Assembly: GCF_029892515.1 (NCBI RefSeq)
Contig: NZ_JARXVF010000012.1
Location: 36,442-100,441 of the forward strand
DNA from: Pseudaminobacter soli (ex Li et al. 2025)
GTDB taxonomy: Bacteria; Pseudomonadota; Alphaproteobacteria; Rhizobiales; Rhizobiaceae
Length of the DNA stretch: 64,000 nt
Direction: 5' to 3'
The notes under the pieces are model-generated. The model saw nothing but the letters and a program-made list of their open reading frames with translations. It did no database searches and was not told the origin of the DNA. Position numbers and translations under genes: made by a program. Of the stretch, positions 8,295 through 16,809 are shown one piece after another. Position 1 is the first letter of the stretch. The number at the start of each line of letters is the position of its first letter.

Positions 8295-9383
8295 TTAGAT
8301 ACCGGACCGAGTTAGACGAAAGGCGGTCGGCTCACGGAGCCACGCATCAATGTCCCAGCCGAGCAGCCACTCCACATTGCCCCCGGAACCAGAAAAGACA
8401 CCGCTATTCTCGGACAGCCGGATGCTCGACACGATGATGAGGCCGGTATTTCCCTTCTCACTCATATGAAGTTCGACTTCGTTGGCCGTCATGAAAATGC
8501 CGTCAGCACGGTCGCTGGTCGTGCCTTTGACCTCGACCTTTATTTGTTTCCCGCTCAACGTCGCCTCGAAATCGAAAGGGTTCGAGGCCGATGTGTCTCG
8601 AACTGCATAGCCCTTGGAGCGCAGAAATTGCGCAGCTACGTCCATGGCTCTCTGCTCCACGGCCTTTCTTGCTGGTGCCGATAGCCCGTATCCCTGTCGC
8701 CCGGAGGGTCGATGAAGCGGGTTCAGCGCGGCACTGATTTCCAACTCACGTTGATCCGCATCTGTAAGGTCGCGCCCGCTGGCTTGCGCCGTATAGATGG
8801 GCCGGAGCCGCTGAGCGGCTTGATGAAACAGGTCGTCGAAGTCGCTAGCACTGATATCGGAATATGCAACGCGGTGGGATATGGCAGTAGCTCGCTGAAA
8901 CGAAAGCGGAAGGGGCCGTCGTGCTCCGAACTCGGCGGGATCGTCGAACGGGGCCAAGGTTCCGAACTCCTCCAGAACTACCCCGCGCGCCCATTCAGTT
9001 TGCGCGTCTAGCTCATGATCTGGAAGCGGCACCGAACTTCCCTTGTGAAAGCGCGAGGAGCCGCACCCGACAGTGATGTGCACGGCTGATCCATCGGTCG
9101 AAAAGTGCGTGACGCAATAGAAGCCCTCGGTCGGATTTGGCGACATGTTGCGCGAGCAGAACCTCACCCACGGAAGCTCCGTCTTTCGGCCAATCCCGTC
9201 CGAGGCTTCCGAAAGGAAATCGCGACCGAATGAACCCAAAGCCGCAGCCAACCGAGGGCGAAGCCCTTCAATCTCCGATTTTAGATCGCTCCTCACCAAC
9301 CGCCCTCGCTCCTGCATGGCGGGTGTGTTTTCTGGAGAATATTCAGGTTGAAGCTCACAGATACGTGCCAGTGTTTCCCGCAT
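8295..9383 (-). CDS. MrcB-N / DUF3883 restriction-like protein
   Basis: A 362-residue protein. Residues about 40-140 resemble the MrcB/DUF3578 N-terminal domain (WVRFCSRNMSPNPTEGFYCV ... VHITVGCGSSRF), which in McrB-like systems recognises modified DNA. Residues about 235-330 resemble DUF3883/NOV_C, with ERRAMD-like helix, NPFDFEATL and IKVEVKGTT, a PD-(D/E)xK-like D..ExK pattern. The two together suggest a modification-dependent (type IV-like) nuclease without a GTPase partner. ATG at 9383 is chosen because AGGGGGA lies just before it; ATG at 9410 lacks such a site. Confidence 0.7.
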   Translation of the reverse strand: MRETLARICELQPEYSPENTPAMQERGRLVRSDLKSEIEGLRPRLAAALGSFGRDFLSEASDGIGRKTELPWVRFCSRNMSPNPTEGFYCVTHFSTDGSAVHITVGCGSSRFHKGSSVPLPDHELDAQTEWARGVVLEEFGTLAPFDDPAEFGARRPLPLSFQRATAISHRVAYSDISASDFDDLFHQAAQRLRPIYTAQASGRDLTDADQRELEISAALNPLHRPSGRQGYGLSAPARKAVEQRAMDVAAQFLRSKGYAVRDTSASNPFDFEATLSGKQIKVEVKGTTSDRADGIFMTANEVELHMSEKGNTGLIIVSSIRLSENSGVFSGSGGNVEWLLGWDIDAWLREPTAFRLTRSGI

Positions 9384-9431
9384 CGGTCCCCCTTGTTCGT
9401 GCAGCCCCATTATTGATGGTGCTGTCTATCC

Positions 9432-9599
9432 ATGAAAATTCTCCGAAAAGAAGCAATTGATGGCATTCAATGCCGACATACAGAAGCTACCGAACCGGGC
9501 TTGCTCAGTCGATGTTCTTACGGAGGAGTTTGGTTCATCGCGAACTTCGACCATCACGAGATGGGTCCACTTGGTGGGGCGCGCGGCGTGATGAAGTGA
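9432..9599 (+). CDS. Small ORF, hypothetical
   Basis: A possible 55-residue protein (MKILRKEAIDGIQC ...) divergent from the MrcB/DUF3883 gene. It has two cysteines and an aromatic patch (GGVWFIANFDHHEMG). No convincing ribosome binding site or family is seen, so it is a weak candidate. Confidence 0.3.
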   Translation: MKILRKEAIDGIQCRHTEATEPGLLSRCSYGGVWFIANFDHHEMGPLGGARGVMK

Positions 9600-9629
9600 T
9601 AGGGTAGCTCACCACCGGACGAGGATGCC

Positions 9630-9803
9630 ATGCCAAACGATAAGCCCGCAGTAAACCACGAGGGACAGCCTGAAGGAAAGCCTGAGCCCGATAAGGACGA
9701 CACTCCCCGTCAGGATAATCCGAGCCGTTTCGCCAGCTTCCGAGGCCATGCTGGCGGGGGCATAACCACCGACGAACTCATGGCTCTTACGCGCGGCGAA
9801 TAG
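9630..9803 (+). CDS. Small ORF, possible antitoxin-like protein
   Basis: A 57-residue, very acidic and hydrophilic ORF (MPNDKPAVNHEGQPEG ...) ending in ITTDELMALTRGE. The tail resembles the end of some AbrB/VapB-type antitoxins in rhizobia (from memory, not tested). AGGA lies 4 bases before the ATG. No partner toxin is adjacent. It may be a remnant or an independent small protein. Confidence 0.4.
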   Translation: MPNDKPAVNHEGQPEGKPEPDKDDTPRQDNPSRFASFRGHAGGGITTDELMALTRGE

Positions 9804-9825
9804 GCGGTGTGACATAGAAGACACG

Positions 9826-10014
9826 TTTCCTCGGAGAAACTGAAAAGGCCCGGAGCAATCCGGGCCTTTGCTTTCTCGGCGCGTGAAATTACTCCCTGGG
9901 AGTAAAATCACCCACCGGGGAGTGAAATCATTCCCCGGAGAATGAAACCGGTTGGGCTCACTAAGGCGACCCTACGAGTGGGTGTTGCCCGAAAGACACG
10001 TTTCACCGGTGAAA
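9826..10014. repeat. Cluster of CCGG-centred palindromes
   Basis: At least five short dyads: 9826-9839 (TTTCCTCGGAGAAA), 9889-9905 (TTACTCCCTGGGAGTAA, perfect 8-bp arms), 9908-9925 (imperfect), 9928-9945 (TCATTC ... GAATGA arms) and 10001-10014 (TTTCACCGGTGAAA, perfect). They share an outer TTNC/GNAA and a C/G-rich centre. Confidence 0.6.
9845..9875 (+). terminator. Putative intrinsic terminator, copy 1
   Basis: A perfect stem AAGGCCCGGA / TCCGGGCCTT (9845-9854 and 9859-9868) with a 4-base loop, followed by TTGCTTTC. It would end transcription of the small ORF at 9630-9803. Confidence 0.55.
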
Positions 10015-10018
10015 CTGA

Positions 10019-10050
10019 AAAGGCTCGGAGCGATCCGGGCCTTGCTTTTT
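10019..10050 (+). terminator. Putative intrinsic terminator, copy 2
   Basis: The second copy of the hairpin, with one G-T pair in the stem (AAGGCTCGGA / TCCGGGCCTT) and a better tail, GCTTTTT. No gene lies directly upstream of it. Confidence 0.5.
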
Positions 10051-10635
10051 GCCTCCGGGGAACGAAATCACTCGCCGATGGCCTCCCTCTGCGATGCCGG
10101 TTGTGCTCAGCCCCTTCTCTTTTGCCTCACACAATCGCTTCGCGCGGCTGCTGGGGACCAGCGCGTTCCATGTCACAGGAAATCGCACAAGGAGTGGCTG
10201 ACCTAAGCGATCTCTAGTTTGATCTGTAGGAAAACAAGGCAATTGCCTGTCGGGGGGACTGAGCGTAGCGGACCTCCGCTACCACTTATCCCCACCGGAA
10301 CTTCGAACAATTGATGCGCGTGGGTTTTCTCGCGTATCGCGCCTCCGCCACCAGCGATACGGCTCTCTGGATCCTTGCTCCAGTTGTCTTCTAGCTCCGA
10401 TCAATAGATCCTGAGCCTAGCGGACCTTTCTCCGACCGACGTTGGCAGGAACTCTTTTACACAGAGCGACGTTTTGACGGTTCGGCCGGCGACGAGCAGC
10501 GTCTTTGCGCTGGCTCGCGATTGCCGCATCTCGATCTCATATGACTTCAATTCGCGTGGAGCGCGCGCAGTGCATTGCCTGCAATAGCCGAGTCGAATCG
10601 CAAATCTGGTTGCGACCATTTGTGGAGACTGCACG

Positions 10636-11697
10636 ATGGCTAGGATCAAGACCTCCGACAATATCGACCAGGATCGCCGCCGCTTTCTGAGTGCTGCGGC
10701 CATGACCGTCGCTGCAGCCGAACTCCTCAAAGTCGGTCCGGCGGAAGCGCAGACCGCCGGAGGAAGTGTGTCGGGTTCGCCGGCACCGGGGACGAATGCG
10801 TCCTTTAATTCGGCGAAGCAGATCAATGCCGGCGAGCTGAACGTCGGATATGTTGAGGCCGGTCCGGCCGACGGCCCCGCGGTCATTCTTCTGCACGGCT
10901 GGCCCTACGACATTTACAGCTTTGTGGACGTGGTGCCCATTCTGGCTTCGGCCGGATATCGGGTGATCGTCCCCTATCTGCGCGGCTATGGCTCGACCCG
11001 GTTTCTTTCAGATGAAACGTTCCGGAACGGTCAGCCGTCCGTGTTTGCCGTCGATACCATTGCCCTTATGGACGGTCTCCATATCCAGAAAGCAACCCTG
11101 GCTGGTTTTGACTGGGGTGCGCGAACGGCCAACATCGTCGCGGCAGTTTGGCCGGAGCGCTGCAAGGCAATGGTTTCGGTGAGCGGTTACCTGATCGGCA
11201 GCCAGGAAGGCGGCAAGAAGCCATTGCCGCCCAAGGCCGAGCTCCAATGGTGGTACCAATTCTATTTTGCAACCGACCGCGGTCGGGCCGGCTACGACCA
11301 AAACCGGCGGGATTTTGCCAAGCTCATTTGGCAGCTCGCTTCGCCGCAATGGAAGTTCGACGATGCCACGTTCGACCGTAGCGCGGTGTCCCTGACCAAT
11401 CCCGACCACGTCGCCATCGTCATCCACAATTACCGCTGGCGACTCGGCCTGGCCTCCGGCGACCCGAAATACGACGATTTGGAAGCAAGGCTTGCCAAGG
11501 CTCCGGTCATCACCGTGCCGACCATTACCATGGAAGGCGACGCCAATGGCGCGCCACACCCTGAGGCCAGTTCCTATGCCGACAAATTCACCGGCAAATA
11601 CGAACACCGGCTGATCACGGGTGGCATAGGGCACAATCTGCCGCAGGAAGCGCCGCAGGCCTTCGCCCAAGCAGTGATCGACGCCGACCGCCATTGA
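10636..11697 (+). CDS. Tat-exported alpha/beta hydrolase, epoxide hydrolase-like
   Basis: A 353-residue secreted hydrolase. The N terminus is a twin-arginine signal (DRRRFLSAAAM, then a hydrophobic AAAEL stretch and AEAQ). The alpha/beta fold follows: ILLHGWP oxyanion motif near residue 76, RGYGST, and the nucleophile elbow GFDWGAR near residue 158 with aspartate as nucleophile, as in epoxide hydrolases and haloalkane dehalogenases. The catalytic histidine is probably in GGIGHNLPQEAP near the C terminus. It acts in the periplasm. The gene appears monocistronic and its substrate is not evident. Confidence 0.85.
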   Translation: MARIKTSDNIDQDRRRFLSAAAMTVAAAELLKVGPAEAQTAGGSVSGSPAPGTNASFNSAKQINAGELNVGYVEAGPADGPAVILLHGWPYDIYSFVDVVPILASAGYRVIVPYLRGYGSTRFLSDETFRNGQPSVFAVDTIALMDGLHIQKATLAGFDWGARTANIVAAVWPERCKAMVSVSGYLIGSQEGGKKPLPPKAELQWWYQFYFATDRGRAGYDQNRRDFAKLIWQLASPQWKFDDATFDRSAVSLTNPDHVAIVIHNYRWRLGLASGDPKYDDLEARLAKAPVITVPTITMEGDANGAPHPEASSYADKFTGKYEHRLITGGIGHNLPQEAPQAFAQAVIDADRH

Positions 11698-12167
11698 TCG
11701 ACGTCATCTTGCCGAATGTGACCAGTCGGTTCTGACGCGGGCCAATCGGCTTGGCCCCCAAATGCGGCCATGCTGCCTTTACGTTAGCTTTAGTGACCGG
11801 CTTCCCACACCCCAGACAGAAGTTTACGACTACCCCCTCAAAGTTCAGCCTGGTGTCACGATTTTGCCGTAGAGGGCTGGCGAGAGGTGCGGAGTGAATG
11901 TCGATCTTTGATCTGGAGCGAAGGGGTTCGCCCTGAGGGGACAGTGAACGAGCTGGGCGACCGCAATGGTCTTTCCCAACGGTCATGTTGCTTCGAAAAG
12001 CACGAGCTTTTCTTTTACGAAGGCTTTGGCTATTCCGCTTTGACAAGGAGAGGTCAGTCGCAAAAGCGGTGCATGTTCAGCCGATAGACAACGCCTGCCC
12101 CAAGACATGGCATGACGCCGCAGAGATATGCTCCGCGACGCTCGACTTATAACTAGAGAGAGTGGAA
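11698..12167. other. 470-bp intergenic stretch, nothing assigned
   Basis: Short open frames exist on both strands, but none has a good start or family match. The stretch must hold the promoter of the Pls-like synthetase operon. A TTGACA at 12040-12045 is a possible -35 box but no good -10 box follows at the usual distance. Confidence 0.4.
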
Positions 12168-15100
12168 ATGGATCACGGTGTTGATGGCGCCAAGCTCGAC
12201 AAGGGCGCGGCGACCAACCAGCAGGGGGCTGCAGTCGAGACCGGCGGTACGGCAGAAAGCGCCGCCTCAACTACGATTGGGCGCCCTCAGATTCTGACAG
12301 GGGCTGATTTTGCTCGAATTGGGCAACCGGACGAACGCCTCGACAGATTCTTCGAGCAGCTTGCCGAGAAGTTCGGCCCCTCGCCTGCCGTGATCTCGGA
12401 CGGGCGTGCGTGGACGTACCGGGAGATCGATAAGCGCGCAAACCAGTTGGCGCATCTGCTTGCCGACCGTGGCGTCCGGCCGGGGGACCGGGTGGGATTG
12501 CTGCTCGACCGATCCGCCGAGACCTACATCGCCGTGCTCGCGGTGATGAAGGCCGGCGCCGCATTCGTCCCGCTCGCCACCGCATTCCCCGAAGAGCGCA
12601 TGACGCTCATCATCGAGGACGCCAGCGTCGGGCTGGTCATCACCATTTCGAACTACGCGGCACGTGCCGAACGGATGCCCGTTCCACACGTGCTGATCGA
12701 CAGCGCTTCCGTCGAAATCTCGGCCCGGCCGGACACGCCGCTGCGTCCCGACACCTCCGGCGACGACACCTGCTACATCCTCTACACGTCGGGCACCACG
12801 GGCAGGCCCAAGGGCGTGGCGGTAAAGCACCAGAGCTTCTGCAATTTCGTGCGGGTCGCGGCGGAATCCTACGGCTATCGGCCGAGCGACCGCATCTATC
12901 AGGGCATGACCATCGCCTTTGACTTCTCCTCAGAGGAGATTTGGGTGCCCTTTGCCGCCGGCGCGACTGTCGTACCCGCGCCCGGCCAGCAGCCGCTGGT
13001 GGGCGAGGAACTCGCGGACTTCCTGCGCGCCAACGAAGTCACCTGCATGGCCTGCAGCCCGACGCTTTTGTCCTCCATCGAGAGCGAAGTGCCGAACCTG
13101 CGGGCGATCCTGGTGGGAGGCGAGGCCTGTCCGCACAATCTGGTTGTGCGCTGGGACAAGCCGGGCCGGCAGATCCTCAACACCTATGGCCCCACCGAGG
13201 CCACCGTCACGGCGACGATGGGGCTTCTGACCGCGGACAAGCCGGTGACCATCGGCGCGCCGCTGCCCACCTATTCCATAGTCATCCTCGACCCGGAGAA
13301 ACCAGAGGTTACTCCGCCCGGCGAACTGGGCGAGATCGGCATCGCCGGCATGGGCGTCGCCGTCGGCTACCTCAACCGGCCGGACCTGACCGAGCAGAAA
13401 TTCATTCACGATTTCCTCGATCTGCCGAACAATCCCTCGAAGCGCATCTACCGGACCGGCGACCTTGGCCGCATCAACGATGACGGCAAGATCGAATATC
13501 GCGGGCGCATCGACACGCAGGTCAAGATTCGCGGCTATCGCATCGAGCTTGGCGAGATCGAGGCCGTGCTGCTGGACCAGCCGGCAATCGCGCAGGCCGC
13601 CGTCACGACCTGGGAGGTGGAGCCCGGCCGTGTGGAACTCGTTGCCTACTATGCGTCCAAACAGGGCCTGCCGCCGATTTCCCGCTCCGACATCGTCGCG
13701 GACATGAGGCGGCGACTGCCTGACTACATGGTGCCGTCTTATCTGGAGGAAGTGCCGGCGATCCCGATGACGGTCTCGAACAAGGCCGATCTGCGCAAGT
13801 TGCCGAAACCCACCAGCCTGCGGCTTTCGACCGATCGGACGATCGTGCCGCCCAGCAACGACGATGAACGCTTCCTCGTTGCGGCCCTGGCCGAGGTGCT
13901 GAAAATCGAAGAGGTGTCGGTGGAGGACAACTTCTTCGACGATCTCGGCGCCAACTCCCTGTTGATGGCTCGCTTCTGCGCGCGCGTTCGTACCCGGCCG
14001 GAATGGGCGACGACATCGATGCGCGACATCTACCTCCTCCCCACCATCGCGCGCCTCGCGCAGCACCTGAAGGTGCCGGAAAAGGCAAGTGCGGCCACCT
14101 TCGAGCCGGTTCTCACGCACCGGGCATCCAATTTCGCCTATTGGGTCTCTGGCCTGGCGCAATTGTTGTTCTACGGCGTCTACAGCTACGTCAGCCTGTG
14201 GGTCTTCAATTACGGCCTCAACTGGGTCTACGACAAGCTCGACGAGCCGGTACAGCTCTACCTTCGCTGCGTGCTGCTGTCCGCCGGCGCCTTCTTCGGC
14301 ATGTCCGGCTTCGCCATCATCGCAAAATGGCTGCTTGTGGGCCGCTGGAAGCCGGAAGCCTTCCCCATCTGGGGATGGCGCTACTATCGCTTCTGGGTGG
14401 TGCAGACATTGATCCGCACCGCGCCGGTGGTTCTGTTCCGAGGCAACCCACTCTACAGCATCTATCTGCGGCTTCTCGGCGCCAAGCTCGGGCACAACAC
14501 GGTGATCGAGTGCCGCACGGTGCCCGTCTGCACCGACCTCATTTCGATCGGCGACAACACGATCCTGCGCAAGGAATCGATGATTCTCGGCTATCGCGCA
14601 CAGTCCGGCTATATCCATACCGGACCGCTGACCATCGGCCGCGGCGCCTTCGTGGGCGTCGGGAGCACGATCGATATCGACACCAGCATGGGCGACAACT
14701 CCCAGCTTGGTCATGCCTCTTCGCTCCAGCGCGGACAGAGCATCCCGGCTGGCGAGCACTGGCACGGATCGCCGGCCGTCCCCACTTCGGCGGACTATTG
14801 CAAGGTGCGCAATGTCAACGCTTCCAATATCCGGCGCATCCTCTTCGAGGCAGCCCAGCTTGTCGTGCTGCTGACCGTCGTCACTCCGCTGCCGCTTCTG
14901 TTCCACAGCTATTGGCAGAACGTCAGCGACGATTATCAGGAGACGATCGGCATCGTCGCTTACGGCACCGCGATCACGGTGCTCGGCTATATCGTCGTGG
15001 CCTTCTTGGCTGCTACCATTCTGCCGCGTTTGATCAGAGTGATCCTGAAGCCCGGCCGCGCGTATACCCTTTACGGGTTCCGCTACTGGCTGCAGACCGT

Positions 15101-16334
15101 CGTCGAATTCAGCAGCAATTCGCGCGTTCTCAACCTCCTGTTCGGAGACAGCTCGGCGATCGTCCACTACATCCGCAGCATCGGCTGGAACCTCAACAAC
15201 GTGGTGCAAACCGGTTCCAACTTCGGCAGCAACCAGCAGCACGAAAATCCGCTTCTGTGCGAGATCGGCTCCGGTACGATGGTGTCGGACGGACTGTTCA
15301 TGATCAACATGCACAAATCCGCCTCCGCCTTCCGCCTCGAGCACACGAAAATCGGCGACTACAACTTCCTGGGCAACAACATCTATTATCCGCCGGATGG
15401 CCGGACGGGCCGAAACTGCCTGCTCGGCACGAAGGTGATGGTGCCCATCGATGGACCGGTGCGGGAGAACACGGGCCTTCTCGGCTCGCCGTCCTTCGAA
15501 ATCCCGCGCATCGTGAACCGCGACAAGGAGCTTATCGCCGGTATCAGTGAGGACGAGCGCCGCGCCCGCCTGAAGTACAAGAACCGCTACAACACGGTGA
15601 CCGCGCTTCTGTTCCTGGCGGCGCAATGGTTCATGCTGTTCGCCACCGTGGCGATCTGGGACCGCGCGCTTAACTATTACACCGACTGGGCTGAGATCGC
15701 GCTCTTCGTCGCAGTGCTCCTGACCTCGGCGATCACCATTCCGTTCTATATGCTGATCGAACGTGCGAGCCTTGGCTTCGGCAAGCTGAAGCCGCAGATG
15801 ACGACCATCTACGACCCCACGTTCTGGCACCATGAGCGGCATTGGAAACTGTCGGATTCGCCGATTACCCGCCTGTTTGCGGGCACGCCGTTCCGGCCGA
15901 TGATCCTGCGGATGCTGGGCGTGAAGGTGGGCCGGCGTGTTTATGACGGCGGCGCCAACCTCACCGAGCGTTCGCTGGTGGAGATCGGCGACGATGCGAC
16001 CCTCAACGAAGGTTGCGTTCTTCAGGCCCATTCCCTGGAAGAAGGCGCGTTCAAGTCGGACTATATCCGCATCGGCAAGGGCTGTACGATCGGACCGGCT
16101 GCCTTCATCCACTATGGCGTGGTGATGGGCGAAAACTCGGTGGCCGATGTGGACTCCTTCGTGATGAAGGGCGAGGTGCTGGAGCCCAACTCCATCTGGC
16201 GCGCCAACCCGGCCAAGCCGCACGGCTTCGTAAAGCCGAACCGAGTCGGGAGCTCACACAAACGGTCTGGCGTCCGTCCATCCGCGCCGGAAAAAGCCGT
16301 TGCCGCGCCCGCGGCCTACGAGGAGGTAGCTTGA
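12168..16334 (+). CDS. Pls/PosA-family non-ribosomal peptide synthetase
   Basis: A 1388-residue membrane-bound single-module synthetase. Residues about 55-545 are an adenylation domain, with YILYTSGTTGRPKGV near 203, FDFSSEEIW near 252, NTYGPTE near 342 and a terminal lysine motif. Residues 560-630 are a carrier domain with phosphopantetheine Ser597 (DDLGANSLL). The rest has three hexapeptide-repeat domains (about 777-860, 1024-1096, 1254-1350), each preceded by a pair of membrane helices. This is the layout of epsilon-poly-lysine synthetase Pls, whose C-terminal domains form isopeptide bonds. E at the position equivalent to 239 suits a basic amino acid. ATG at 12168 is preferred to GTG at 12162. 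The product is unknown. Confidence 0.9.
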   Translation: MDHGVDGAKLDKGAATNQQGAAVETGGTAESAASTTIGRPQILTGADFARIGQPDERLDRFFEQLAEKFGPSPAVISDGRAWTYREIDKRANQLAHLLADRGVRPGDRVGLLLDRSAETYIAVLAVMKAGAAFVPLATAFPEERMTLIIEDASVGLVITISNYAARAERMPVPHVLIDSASVEISARPDTPLRPDTSGDDTCYILYTSGTTGRPKGVAVKHQSFCNFVRVAAESYGYRPSDRIYQGMTIAFDFSSEEIWVPFAAGATVVPAPGQQPLVGEELADFLRANEVTCMACSPTLLSSIESEVPNLRAILVGGEACPHNLVVRWDKPGRQILNTYGPTEATVTATMGLLTADKPVTIGAPLPTYSIVILDPEKPEVTPPGELGEIGIAGMGVAVGYLNRPDLTEQKFIHDFLDLPNNPSKRIYRTGDLGRINDDGKIEYRGRIDTQVKIRGYRIELGEIEAVLLDQPAIAQAAVTTWEVEPGRVELVAYYASKQGLPPISRSDIVADMRRRLPDYMVPSYLEEVPAIPMTVSNKADLRKLPKPTSLRLSTDRTIVPPSNDDERFLVAALAEVLKIEEVSVEDNFFDDLGANSLLMARFCARVRTRPEWATTSMRDIYLLPTIARLAQHLKVPEKASAATFEPVLTHRASNFAYWVSGLAQLLFYGVYSYVSLWVFNYGLNWVYDKLDEPVQLYLRCVLLSAGAFFGMSGFAIIAKWLLVGRWKPEAFPIWGWRYYRFWVVQTLIRTAPVVLFRGNPLYSIYLRLLGAKLGHNTVIECRTVPVCTDLISIGDNTILRKESMILGYRAQSGYIHTGPLTIGRGAFVGVGSTIDIDTSMGDNSQLGHASSLQRGQSIPAGEHWHGSPAVPTSADYCKVRNVNASNIRRILFEAAQLVVLLTVVTPLPLLFHSYWQNVSDDYQETIGIVAYGTAITVLGYIVVAFLAATILPRLIRVILKPGRAYTLYGFRYWLQTVVEFSSNSRVLNLLFGDSSAIVHYIRSIGWNLNNVVQTGSNFGSNQQHENPLLCEIGSGTMVSDGLFMINMHKSASAFRLEHTKIGDYNFLGNNIYYPPDGRTGRNCLLGTKVMVPIDGPVRENTGLLGSPSFEIPRIVNRDKELIAGISEDERRARLKYKNRYNTVTALLFLAAQWFMLFATVAIWDRALNYYTDWAEIALFVAVLLTSAITIPFYMLIERASLGFGKLKPQMTTIYDPTFWHHERHWKLSDSPITRLFAGTPFRPMILRMLGVKVGRRVYDGGANLTERSLVEIGDDATLNEGCVLQAHSLEEGAFKSDYIRIGKGCTIGPAAFIHYGVVMGENSVADVDSFVMKGEVLEPNSIWRANPAKPHGFVKPNRVGSSHKRSGVRPSAPEKAVAAPAAYEEVA

Positions 16335-16798
16335 CGGCGAATGCCGGCAAAGAGGTGGCGATCCGCCTGGCACCCGTGACCGAGGCCAACCGGGCCTTGG
16401 TCCTGGCTTTGCAGCTTTCGCCGGATCAGATCGACTTCGTCGCCAGCAACGCGGACTCTCTGGAAGAAGCCGAACAGGACAGCGACGCGCGCCCGCGCGT
16501 TGTCATGATGGAAGATCGCGTTGTCGGGTTTCTCATGTACGAGGCGCCGGACGACGACGACGAAGCCCGCATCTATCGCTTCATGATCGACCGCACATAT
16601 CAGGGCAGAGGCTATGGCAGAGCTGCCCTCCGTCAGGCTCTGGACGAGATCAGGGGCCTCGGCCACGTGCGGCACGTTTCGATCTGCTATGCCCCCGAAA
16701 ATGAAGGAGCACGGCACCTCTATCGCTCCGCCGGTTTCGTAGAACAAGGACTGGATGAGGACGGCGAGATGATTGCCGACCTCGTCCTGCGGGCATAG
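16331..16798 (+). CDS. GNAT acetyltransferase, polyamine/diamine type
   Basis: A 155-residue GNAT enzyme. The acetyl-CoA loop is RTYQGRGYGRAAL, preceded by IYRFMID, and the C-terminal part has PENEGARHLYRSAGFVEQG and DGEMIADLVL. These features, with QIDFVASNADSLEEA at the start, resemble diamine/spermidine acetyltransferases such as BltD and PaiA. The only in-frame start near the domain is TTG at 16331, which overlaps the synthetase stop (TTGA) and has AGGAGGT 3 bases upstream. The tight coupling suggests it acetylates the polymer, its monomer or a related amine. That link is inferred. Confidence 0.85.
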   Translation: MTANAGKEVAIRLAPVTEANRALVLALQLSPDQIDFVASNADSLEEAEQDSDARPRVVMMEDRVVGFLMYEAPDDDDEARIYRFMIDRTYQGRGYGRAALRQALDEIRGLGHVRHVSICYAPENEGARHLYRSAGFVEQGLDEDGEMIADLVLRA

Positions 16799-16809
16799 AT
16801 GGGCGATCT

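Larger units (their letters stand above)
9819..10050. repeat. Duplicated hairpin unit
   Basis: Two copies of a unit of about 57 bp, at 9819-9879 and 9994-10050. Both begin AGACACGTTTC, continue through GAAACTGAAAAGGC and end in a GC-rich hairpin plus a T-rich tail. They are about 85-90 percent alike by eye, with differences that partly preserve the stem. Confidence 0.65.
9804..10635. other. 832-bp gene-free stretch with repeats
   Basis: No credible gene is seen here. The first 250 bases hold a duplicated hairpin unit and a run of small palindromes (listed separately). The remaining part, about 10070-10635, shows no clear gene, tRNA or att site. It separates the accessory island from the chromosomal-looking genes that follow. 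Confidence 0.6.

Noticed and set aside
9819..10050. CRISPR array
   Set aside because: Only two copies of the long unit, spaced irregularly, and the short palindromes vary in sequence; no cas genes are nearby.
11615..12046. Minus-strand frame with two CxxC-like cysteines between hydrolase and synthetase
   Set aside because: It overlaps the end of the hydrolase gene, has no good start and no recognised domain.
12930..16223. Very long open frame on the minus strand opposite the synthetase
   Set aside because: Its composition (rich in His, Arg, Asp, Val) is that of an antisense reading of a GC-rich gene, and the plus-strand protein has full family motifs.
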